From Nilaparvata lugens (taxonomy: Eukaryota; Arthropoda; Insecta; Hemiptera; Delphacidae), in the NCBI RefSeq assembly GCF_014356525.2, contig NC_052510.1:55416503-55480502 (forward strand): 64,000 nucleotides of DNA, given 5' to 3'. Below, piece by piece: positions 1-12,100 of this stretch. Made by a program: the position numbers and the translations under genes. Below the pieces are notes generated by a model. The model did not search any database. It saw only the letters and a program-made list of their open reading frames with translations, and was not told where the DNA came from. Every line of letters begins with the position of its first letter. Position 1 is the first letter of the stretch.

Positions 1-118
1 GAATTAATAATTTATTTATTCATTCGTTGTAATTATTATGTATGTATCATTATTAAATATCGGGGACCGAGCATTCGCTCTGGAGTACAAAATCATAAAA
101 AAATATTACGAAAGAAGA

Positions 119-881
119 AATTGTACTGTTGGATGCAAGAAGGGCCCGAGTCCAAAAATTCGATTTTGAGAAAAATGCCCTGAAACATTTCGAACAGAAT
201 AATTTTTTATTCTCAGTAAAAATGTATCACTCAAGTAACCATTGCATTGAAATTTAATCTTTTTTCTATTCATTATTTCTTCTATATTGAGAATTCTATT
301 TGTAAAATAATGAGTAATTATCATTTTAAAAAAGATCTTTTCAGGCCCTTCTTGCATAAAATGGAATAAGAACACAAAAAATGTGTTTTATAATAATTTT
401 TATTGATTATAAGATGGAAAATTGATTAGATGGTCAACTAAAATGAAAATACATATATTTGAAAAGTCATGGAATAATTTAAAATCTTAATCTTGTTCAT
501 GTGCTATTATTATTTCTTCATCACTTGGAATGTCCAAATCATCATCATCATTGTCATACAATAACTGTTCTGATGACTATAAAATTCAATAAATATTGAT
601 TGAACAGTAACTCATTGAATAGAAAATTAACTTTTAAAAGGAAACTTCTCCTAACTTTTGCAGAAACTAGTCAACTTAACTTGTAAACAAACGCATCAGG
701 CCAACAAGCTATAGGTTGACCAACAGTGATTCACAAAAATTTTCATAACTCAGTCAGTTTTAAAGATACAGAAACGAGATTTAGCAGGCATGTACAGAAA
801 ACCAGCTGGAATTGGTTGAAGCGTTTTACGCAAAAAGGGCTTGAGTGACTTGAAGCCCTTCTTGCATCCAACAGTACAATT
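119..881. mobile_element. Short element with perfect 27-bp terminal inverted repeats
   Basis: Bases 119-145 and 855-881 are perfect reverse complements (one end reads AATTGTACTGTTGGATGCAA). A shorter copy of the inner motif (GCCCTTCTTGCAT) is at 344-356. The layout is that of a non-autonomous DNA transposon in a Dicer-2 intron. On its minus strand lies a small open stretch (about 482-575) preceded by a ttttatag acceptor, with acidic sequence LDIPSDEEIII, a stop codon, and an AATAAAA signal near 400. This may be a leftover transposase terminal exon. Confidence 0.55.
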
Positions 882-1122
882 ATAATAGTCATAGTTCATA
901 CAGAAATGGTCTAATCTAATCTCAGTGAATTGAGAATAATTCCCAGAGGAATGCAAAAATTTCCCTCACAAAGGCCCCGGTTGCACAAAAGCCGGTTAAA
1001 TTTTAATCCTGATTAATTTCTATATTTTTTCGAACTTTTGTTTTTTCCAAACAATATTTTTACGAGTCGTTTGGCCACAATCAATACATAAGTTACGAAA
1101 TGTTATAGTAACATTAACGTAC

Positions 1123-1271
1123 CTATTAATCAGAGCTATAGGCGTAGATCCTTCAATTTTGGGACCATCAGGACCCAATGGATAGAATGGCTTTATCGTA
1201 GTCTTGAAAATTGAATTAGCCAATTCTTTCTCTGATGGAAGCGAGCGTTCCAGAAATTTACCAACCAATTC
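1123..1271 (-). CDS. Dcr-2: Dicer-2 exon (entry to dimerisation domain)
   Basis: 149 bases; acceptor ttttcag, donor gtacgt; phase 0 to phase 2. Encodes ELVGKFLERSLPSEKE and ends STPIALINR, the usual start of the Dicer dimerisation/DUF283 domain (STPIALINRYC in relatives). The following exon is outside the window or was not recognised in the first kilobase. Confidence 0.85.
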
Positions 1272-4200
1272 CTGAAAATTGAGCAAATATAATTTATTTA
1301 TTCAGCCATGTATAATTATTCCACTTGAAATATGAGAAGGCATACCAGGCTCATGCCCAGAACTGTCCCTTTTCAAATGTATACTACAGTCCAAATCAAA
1401 ATCTAGGTTAAGAAAAGATCACATTAACAGAACAGTTCACACTTCAAAAAATTAATGTTACAGCCTCCAACCAGATGTCATTTTGAAGTTTTGGAAATAT
1501 TCTAAAACACTGTACCAATAACACTAGTGTATGTCTCCTGCGAATACATTTACAGGATGGAAAGTGAAATATTGTCCCTGAAAAATGTATGTTTCAAGTT
1601 TTTGAAGTTGAATAAATGATGAAAAGAGTGGTCGATATGCGGCGATTTTTTTGAACATCATAATTTGATTAATTCTAAACACTCTGGTGATAAAACCAAT
1701 CCGATATCTCTCACAATAACTGAATGCCAAGCGATATAAAAATTTCTGTCAATAATGACCGTCATGTTGAATTTTTCAATGATGTCGAATATTTTCGTTG
1801 TTTCCATCATCAATATTCTTATTCGGCTTGTTGTAACGAAGAGATTGAGACCATTCGCAAGTGGTCTCTATCTTGAAGTAGTAATGAAAAAATCGATTTT
1901 ATAGTTCTAGCTTGTTACCTCATGCGTAAGGAAAAACGTACCAGAAATCATGCAGGGTTTTCTTTGCAGGGCGCTGGGGAACTCATTTTTTGACGTACAG
2001 CGCATGAAGATATATCGTTCCAAAGTTGAAAGAACGCTCTAAATTTCATAGATTTAAAATTTCGCTACATCTTTTGCACAAAAAAAAAGTTATAATGAAA
2101 TGAAATTTGAAAAAAAAAATAGAAAAAAGATGATTTGCCACACATTCTTTAAAGTTTTTTTTTTGTAATTCAGGTGAGAAATTTAGGTTTCCCTAAGAAA
2201 CGGAATGGTTCTCGGTAATTCGTATACAGAAATTGCAAACAATAGGATTGATCAAGCTTACATTATATGTGATGTAATGTTTTATGTGAGATTAATAAGG
2301 AGATGGATTAATTATGATAATTAATATAATAAATAATCATTACCGTAAATAGTTTATACCAGTAAGGCTATTCTTTTTGAAGTAAAAATTGTTGTGGTGT
2401 GAACATAACCATACTTTCGACATTTTATTGGACTAAATTAGGGAATAGACGATTTTAGCTTGCGCATGTTTTCTCATTCCGCTAATGTAATAATTGTGAT
2501 TCAAGGTATCAATCAATAAATAAATTTATTAAGGCTGTTCGGTAGACCTTTTTATTTTTATTTAAATTGAATAATTTTTTTAAATATAATTGTTATTATC
2601 ATTATAAGAGTGAGAAAAAGTGACAACTGAAACTTTTAAGTGGTCTAATAAGCGAGTTATGGGTTGTTGAAGTGCTAAACTCCGTTTTCTTTCCAGATCA
2701 TAAACTGTTTCGAATTTTCCATTAGAGTTTTTTTTTAATATATTCAGTATATCATTGGCTTTGTTCTAATTTGCGTTTTTCGCGATTAATGCCAAAATAA
2801 ACAAGTCAACGAATTTACTAAAAATGTTAATTTTTTATTATGAACGATATGGGGAATAAAATGTTCTAGTTTGGAAAGATACATGATTTGAATTAAGAGA
2901 AGTTCTGTTAATATAGTCAAAACCGTTTATGATCTGGAAAGAAAACGGAGTTAGCACTTCAACAACCCATAACTCGCTTATTAGACCACTTACAGTTGCC
3001 ACTTTTTCTCATTCTTATAATGATCCTAACAATTATATTGAAAAAGATTATCCAATTATATAGGGCCTACAATATCTAATAGAATACCATTAGTAATCTA
3101 AGGAGAGGAAAATTTCAATAGCTTCAAAAGAAAAATTAGACATTGGTTATTCAGTATTGGGATACAAAGTAGTGAGGAACTAATAGTAAGTAGGATTTAG
3201 ATTTAAGTAGTATTCTTTTTAAATAAGGTAGATAATATATAGGTTGAAAATAGTACCTCGGCTTAGTATCTTTGTACTAGGTGATGCTTAGGGTAAAAGA
3301 TATAGTTTTAGATTTTTTGGAATTTTTGTATTATCTGTTGTAGCATAAATTAGTATTAATTTGATGATAACCTCGACACATATATTATATAGTGAGGTAT
3401 CATTTTCTAAACCCTGAATATTGTTATATTAAAAAATATGTAATATAATGTAATGTATGTATGAATTTATGAATAAACTCCTCTGGATGTGTCGTCCAAC
3501 ATCCAGAGAAATTAATTTAGATAATAAAAAAGTGTTCCGAACAGCCGTAACTAATTATAGACCAGTTTGATAATAATGAAGTTGACTCACATGTTTGAGC
3601 TTTGTTTCCAACCGTTCGAACTTATTAATCTTGCCTTCTACCTTATAGTCTTTGGCCTCGGTCATGATGTAGAACTTGCTTTGTCGGGTGCGCGCGCGGC
3701 CCTTGGACTGGATGTAGGAGCGCATGGTGGTGGGGGGGTCGAACTTGATCACGGTGTTGCACGTCTGCACGTCGATGCCCTCTTCCAGCACGTCCGACGC
3801 GATTAGCACGTTCGTGTCCCCACCGTTGAATCTGCAACAAATCGCATTCAATTCGTCTAGTCTCACGACATAATAAGAATAAGAATTTTATTAGCCATCA
3901 ATATTTACAAGAAATACATTGACATCGTCAGGTAAATATAAACAATAAATTGTTTCAAAAAATAACAATAATACAGCAATATAGAACACTAGCTACAAAA
4001 CTTCACTCCACTCAATATTAAAAAAATCATTTACAGTACGGTATATACGCACTGTCTAATTAATATTTCTTTTAATGTTTTCTTAAACTTATACAAAGGT
4101 AAGTGCTTGAAATAATCTGGAGTGGCATTATAAAGTTTAATTGACATGAAATGAAAATTTTTCTGGGACTGCATGAGAATATTGTTCAATCCGAAGCTTA

Positions 4201-5836
4201 TGCCTGTTTCGTGGATTGATACTGTGGAAATTTCCATTTGCAAGATACTTATCTAGATGACCCTGAGCATAACACATAAAGTAGGCCTACATACATTGAG
4301 GGTAAAGTCAAAATTTTAAGGTTTATAAATTGAGGCTTACAGTGAGAATTGTATGGCATTTTTCCAACCATCCTTACTGCCTTTTTTGAAGGATGAAGAT
4401 AGATTTTGCCTTCACACTATTTCCCCACAGAATGATACCATAGATGAGGATGCTTTGAATGTGCGCAAAATATACGTTTAGGAGGACGGACGAATCCACT
4501 GTACAACTCAGCCTACGAATAATTTGTAAATGCCCTTAGCCAATCTACCAGATAAATAGTCTAAGTGAGCATCCCAAGATAAATTCTGGTCCAAGTAGAG
4601 CCCTAAAAAATCATAGGAGGCTCATTCAAATCCCTGGTAAACTTGAAATACGAATCAGCTGTCTTGTTAGAGTTCAGGGATAGATTATTAACTGCACACC
4701 AGTCATTAACTAGTAGTTCTGTCAACAGTAGACCTCACACAGTATTCTCATCCACAAGTACCTGATAGAAACTATAGACCTTATGGAAATACAGCAATAG
4801 ACTGGCTTCTCCACACATCTGTGTAATCACTTGTCAGCTGATTTATGATGAATAATTCTATAGTCTGATTTTTACTCTTATAATGGCGTATGAAGGAGGC
4901 TCCTTTTTCCTTTTATATTATCCTTGAAATGCAAAATTTCCAAAAACCTAGTAGGCTATATACGTCGACGCGCAATTAAAAAAGGAACATACCTGTCAAA
5001 TTTCATGAAAATCTATTACCGCGTTTCGCCGTAAATGCGCAACATATAAACATTTAAACATTCAAACATAAAGAGAAATGCCAAACCGTCGACTTGAATC
5101 TTAGACCTCACTTCGCTCGGTCAATAATCAAGATGCTACTACATAGCTCTTTTTGTAGTTCAGATTTGGATGGACTACACATTCTCACACTAAAATCATC
5201 TACAAATAGATTACAGATTAGATACAGAATCTGTAAATAGATATAGATTACAGTCTCGCTTTGCCTATCGGCGGAGGGCCAATAGACTACAAAACTACCC
5301 GTTCAAAAACATTGAACATTTTTGAAACTGTATCTTTCCATAAGCAACAGATGCCCTTTTGTATATTCTCAAAAGCAACGTGTTGCATCCGAAAACATAC
5401 ACAAGGAGCTCTTTGGAGTTACGTTCTTTTAGCACACCACAGAAAAATACTGTGTTGAATAAAAATACTAAGAAATTGTCAAAAACCACAGATTTATTGA
5501 TACTTTAGAAAGACCGGTTTCGGTTGTTACACCATTGTCAATCTCTGATAAACTTCTTTCCTCAGTGGCAAAGCACAGCCTATCAGCTGTCATTCGTTCA
5601 ACATGTCATTGTTGGTGATACGTTGCAACTCTCTCATTCATGTGAAGAATCTTTGTATGTAGGGAGCTTCCTCCATCTAAGGATCTAGGGTCTCTGAAGC
5701 CTAATGTTTTTTGCAAATCCGTGAATATTACATCGCGAACCATACTTTGCAATTTACAGAACAAACTATTATGCCTTTTGAAGCTTATATTGCAAAGAGC
5801 AAGACTTATTGATGGAAGCAAGTCAAATATATATAA

Positions 5837-5907
<71 letters not shown>

Positions 5908-5930
5908 TGTGTGTGGTGTGTGTGTGTGTA

Positions 5931-5961
<31 letters not shown>

Positions 5962-5963
5962 GT

Positions 5964-6004
<41 letters not shown>

Positions 6005-6051
6005 TGTGTTGTGTGTGTGTGTTGTGTGTGTGTGTGTGTGTTGTGTGTGTG

Positions 6052-6089
<38 letters not shown>

Positions 6090-6111
6090 TGGTGTGTGTG
6101 TGTGTGTGTGT

Positions 6112-6192
<81 letters not shown>

Positions 6193-9100
6193 GTGTGGTG
6201 TGTTGTGTGTGTGGTGTGTGTGTGTGTGTGTGTGTGTGTATAAAAGCGAAATGGCACTCACACACTCGCAGAACTAAAAATCTACCGGACCAAAAACGTT
6301 CAAATTTGGAAAGTATGTTCTGTTGGCCCTTTAGAGGCGCACTAAGAACGGATTTGGAAAAATTTTCAAAGATACGCCCAAAATCTGCGTTTTTCCAGCG
6401 TTTTCTCAGCTTTATCGAGAACAAATGAACAGAAAATGTTCAAATTCAGTACAGAAGCTCAGCTAGGGTGTAATAATGTTGTGTTAGAAGGAATTTGCAA
6501 TAACGTCAAAGATACGCCCGAGATTAGCGTTTTTGCTTTTTCTCAGATTTATCGAGAACAAATGAACAGAAATTGTTCAAATTCAGTACTGATGCTCAGC
6601 TAGGGTGTAATAATGTTGTGTTAGAAGGAATTTGCAATAAGGTCAAAGATACACCCAAAATCTGCGTTTTCCCAGTGTTTTTTTTGTGCTTTCTCAGCTT
6701 TATCGAGAACAAATGAACAGAAACTGTTCAAATTTAGTACAGAAGCTAAGCTAGGGTGTAATAATGTTGTGTTAGAAGGAATTTGAAATAACGCCAAAGA
6801 TACGTCCAAAATCAGCGTTTTTCTCAGCTTTTCTGCGTTTTCTCAGTACTTTGACTTTCTGATTGAATGAAGCATGCTCAAATGAAAAATGCAGGCGAGC
6901 AAAGCGAGCCCGCTGATCTTATTTTGGGACGATCCAGGCGCCCCCTGGCTAGACGGATATGGCGAGCGAAGCGAGCCTGACGGCTAGTTGCTGATATTTA
7001 GAAGACAATTAAAATTGTATTCGTTTTATAAATTCTATTAACATTGTATGTCTTCTACACATCACTAATTTTTATTCTTACCTTTTCAATACCTTCTTAT
7101 TGACTTTCTTCTCGAGCAAGCCTTCTCGGGTGTCATTGAAAGGATTCGTATTGTAGCCAACAATGAAGTCGCTCTTCACATTGGGAAGCTTCAGATCCTG
7201 CAACATTTCAATTATATCAAGACTAGGGCTCAACTCACACTTACGCGACTTAAGTCGAGAAGAGACTGCGACTCTAGTCTCTTCACGACGAAGCATGTGT
7301 TTTCAAATGATGACAATCAGACCAGTAGACTCTAGTCTCCGCGACCTCACGACTGTGAGACTGATTCGAGCGTCGACTCGACATCTTGGTCGAGCCTCGA
7401 CTTGAGTTGCGTAGTACCGTGCATTTTTAATTAAAGTGAGATTATGTTTTATGAAAGTGACGTTTCATCATTTTAGAAAAGACAATAATAAGAATGAGAT
7501 AAGAGAATATATTTATAATAATTATTATGAAATTTGTTACATGCTAAGTAGTGACAAATTAGATCTATAAAGTAAGGTTAGAAAATGGAGTAGCATTTAT
7601 TCATTTATACTCTGAGTAGATTTTTGCCCACACCTTTCTCTATCAGAGTCTATTCAATGAAGTTTCACTCGATATCTCTGATGCCAATGTAGTTAGTGCT
7701 GACTTAAGAATTGATGATTTTATTGTGAAGGTGATTGGGGTTTATAGATCACCAAGTAATCAAAATATTGATAATTTTCTTAATAGTCTGAGTAATGAAA
7801 TCAGTAAAATTCCTAATGGAATAAATGTATGTGTGGCGGGAGACATGAATATAAATACACATTCAACTAGTGTTCCTGTTCAAGATTATCTGCATATTTT
7901 CAATAGTAATGGCTATAAGTCTTACATAAATGGTGATACCCGAGTAACAACCACAACAAATTCTTGCATTGACCACATTTTTTATAAAAATTCAGGCAAC
8001 CATTCTATGTTCACTAAAGGATTATATTTAGGACAACCATAACTGACCACTACGCGGTTGTACTGAACTTGGTGAAGGTCCCTATCAATAAGGATAATAG
8101 AAACGTATTGATAACACATTAACTAGAACCAACTATCATGCACTATTGGAACGCATAAGGAATGAAGATTGGGGAGAAATCTATACCGTGAATGGAAGCA
8201 TTGACACTATTATGGATAAATTTGTCGATCGTTTGACCAGTCTCATCAATCAATGCAAGAAGGTAAAAGTGATACCTAACAGACTTCGTCCCCTGAAGCC
8301 CTGGATATCTGAAGGCATCATAAGATCAATAATCACGCGGGACAAAATGCATTCTAGACTCAGAAGAGATCCTAATAACAATATCTTAAAGAATGAATAT
8401 AAGGCTTATCGTAATGGTTTGAATAAGATCATAAATCATGCAAAGGAAGTCTACTATAAAGGGAAAATTGAAAATTGTAATAACAACAGCATGAAGTTGT
8501 GGAAGTGCATAAACGAGGTTATAGGTGAGGCCAGTATCAAGGAAAAGAGTACTGAACTTGATGCTCACTCCCTCAACAATTATTTCACAAATGTGGGTAA
8601 ATTACAAGCTCAAACTATCAATATCCCTGATAATACTGGTGATCGATTTCCTGCAATACAGATCGATAATACGTTTTTTATGAGACCAACGTGCCCAGTT
8701 GAAGTTGAGGCAACTATTAAAAATCTAAAGAACAACTGCAGTCCTGGTATTGATGGTCTAGGTAATATTACGCTGAAGAAAATAGCCAATTTTATATCTC
8801 AACCTCTCGCTTTCATTTTTAATAGATGCTTTGAGGAGGATATTTTCCCGAGCACCTCAAATCAGCCAAAATAAAACCTCTATTCAAACAAGGTGACCCG
8901 ACTAATCCCTGTAATTATAGACCGATTAGTCTTATCAGCAACCTTGCTAAAATAATGGAGAAACTAATAAAGTCAAGAGTTGTTTCTTTCTTGAATCTTA
9001 ACAAAATAATCAACAAGAACCAATTCGGTTTCCAAAATAGTAAAAGTACATCTGACGCTCTAATAAAATTCATCAATACTTTATCTGATAAAAAAACTCC

Positions 9101-12100
9101 AATAAGAAAACTATTGCGGTCTTCCTAGATATACGCAAAGCTTTTGATACAATACCTCATAATACTTTGTTCAATAAACTAGAGTCCTATGGTTTCAGAG
9201 GAGTCTCGCTTAAATTGTTCAAAAGCTATCTGAGTAATAGAACCCAGTCCCTAACCATAAATGATCAATCTAGTGTAACTAACTTAACTTCTTATGGTCT
9301 TCCTCAAGGTACTGTACTTTCTCCATCCTTTTCATACTCTATGTAAATGACTTTTTAAATTTAAGACTTCTAAACTCAACTGTGATATCCTTTGCAGATG
9401 ATACTGCAGCTATTTTTCACGGAAATTCATGGAATGAAGTTCATACTATAGCTGAAAATAATATGCTTTTAATTAAGAAGTGGTTAGATAAGAATACCTT
9501 AAGTTTAAATATTGAAAAAACTAATTACATTACTTTCTCTGCAAATAGAGTAGGGCAGCCTAACGAGAATCAAGATTTGAGACTCCATTCTCAGTGCAAT
9601 TTAAACTTGGGTAATGTGATTGTCCCACCATTAAAAAAGTCAATAATACTAAGTATTTGGGAATTATAATTGATGAAAACCTTAAATGGGATGTTCATAT
9701 TAAATACATATGTAGAAAAATTAGATATTTATCCTTTAAATTTTACCAAGTTAACAGAATTCTTAATAAGAACCACCTGAAAATGATGTATCATGCTCTA
9801 GTCAAGTCAATTCTGCAGTATGGCATAGTTGTTTGGGGAGGCTGTTTCAACTGTCATATTGCTGAATTATTTGTAGCACAAAAACTGATAATTAAAACTA
9901 TATTAAACAAACCCAGGCTCTATCCAACGGATATGGTTTTTAGTGATTTTGAGGTCATGACTATACGTCAATTATACATAAAAACCGTAATTGAGTACTT
10001 AATAAAATATAGATCCGATTTTCCTCTCACAATAAACTCTACTCTTAATTATTATAATCTAAGGGCCACTGCTAACAAATATGTAACCTATAACACTAAT
10101 ATTGAATGTATAAGGAGGCAATTAATTTACATAGGTACTAAAATAATAAACCTCATTCCGAATCACTTTCTCATGGACAATAAGATCAGCGGAAAAATTA
10201 AACTGGATATAAAAAACTGGACATACAGTAATTTCTTCTTCCATTTAGATATATGACTCGAGATTTCTGCTCCAGCATTTTTTTTTTTTTTCATTAGTTT
10301 TTTCATTTTTCAGTGGACTCGCTTACCTTTATTTTGAGTACCTATTCCTCTGTTTTCTTCCTTCCCCCCATTTCTCCCTTCCTTTTTTCCTCATTACTTC
10401 TCTTCTCTTCTTTGCCTGCCTATTACATGGGAAACCATAGTTGGCTAGGTATCTTCCTCTCTTTTTTCTCTTCTCCAACACACCCAAACACTAAGCCCAT
10501 GGTTTTTTATATTTGTAACATTTTATTGTGTTTTATTTGTTTCGTAAATCTTTGTAATTTTGTTTTGTCTTGTTTTGTGTGTTTTTAATAAATTGAAAAA
10601 AAATTGAAATTGAGAGTTCCCAGTGTCGCTCTGGGCCGGCTAAACTCAGTCGGCGACTGGGGTGGGCCGCAGCAGGGGACGGGAGTCTTGGTGGGGCGTC
10701 CGTCAACCACCCTCGTTCGAGTTGGGGGTTGAAACAGGGTTTTGAGTGTTTTGGAGAAATGTTTCCCTCTTTTAGGAAAGAGGGGCCGTGCTTTCGCACT
10801 GCCAAACAGGGTTGGTCGCGGAATGAAGGGAACAGGAACCTTGCAGTGTTAGTCGTGAAAAAGGGCTTCGTGTCGGGACTAAGTCTTAGTCCTCGGGCAC
10901 CGGGTGTCTTCCCGGGGTCCGGGTTGGTTGCGGAGCTCTGGTAAAGGCTTTCCCTGGCCTTCCCAGAGGTCTTCTTCCGGTTCCGCACTGGTTTGGTGCG
11001 CTGCGGCGGCCCGCGCTCTGGACTTCCCTAAGTCCTACTGGCCGGGCACTAGCTGTCCTCCCGGGGTCCGGATCGGCCGCGGAGTTGCGGGAAAGGCTTT
11101 TCCTGGCCTTCCTAGACGTCCTCTTGCGATCCCGCACTAGACCAGCGCGCTGCGGCGGCCAGCACTCTGGACTTTCCTAAGTCCTACTGGCCGGGCACTA
11201 GCTGTCCTCCTGGGGTCCGGATCGTCCGCGGAGTTGCGGGAAAGGCTTTTCCTGGCCTTCCTAGACGTCCTCTTGCGATCCCACACTGGACTACTGCGCT
11301 GCGGCGGCCAGCACTCTGGACTTTCCTAAGTCCTACTGGCCGGGCACTAGCTGTCCTCCTGGGGTCCGGATCGTCCGCGGAGTTGCGGGAAAGGCTTTTC
11401 CTGGCCTTCCTAGACGTCCTCTTGCGATCCCGCACTGGACCAGCGCGCTGCGGCGGCCAGCACTCTGGACTTTCCTAAGTCCTACTGCCGGGCACTAGCT
11501 GTCCTCCTGGGGTCCGGATCGTCCGCGGAGTAGCGGGAAAGGCTTTTCCTGGCCTTCCTAGACGTCCTCTTGCGATCCCGCACTGGACCAGCACGCTGCG
11601 GCGGCCAGCACTCTGGACTTTCCTAAGTCCTACTGGCCGGGCACTAGCTGTCCTCCTGGGGTCCGGATCGTCCGCGGAGTTGCGGGAAAGGTCTTTCCTG
11701 ACCTTCCTGGATGTCCTATCTCGCCTCGATGCCCCACTGGTGGCCTACCAATGGGGAGTCAGGTTTCGACCAAACCTGACGTGTTGTCGTTGGTCGAAAC
11801 TGGCAACCCGTCGTCCAAACAGGTTAAGTGTCGTTTAACACTCGCCCCAAACGAGTGTAGAGCAGTGGAGTTCACTGTGTGAGAGGCTAATCAACTTTAG
11901 CCTCGACACAACTCCCGGTCGCTGAAGAAATCGGAGTTCACGTAGTACGGGTGTACTGTGACGTTGCTAGCTGCTCGCTGCTTCCTTCTCACCTCTCTCG
12001 ACCGCTCGACTTGGCTCTCCGAACCCGACTGCCTCTTGCTGGCCTTTCTCGAGCCTCCCTCAGTGACCGAGAGGGAGGGGAGAGAGGATGCGCAGCAACG

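Noticed and set aside
5606..6428. Long open frames with Thr-His or Cys-Val repeats on both strands
   Set aside because: They are produced by the TG microsatellite and appear in every frame; no coding pattern remains outside the repeat.
7163..7405. 80-codon + strand frame
   Set aside because: It overlaps a Dicer-2 exon in antisense and a palindromic element; no support as a gene.
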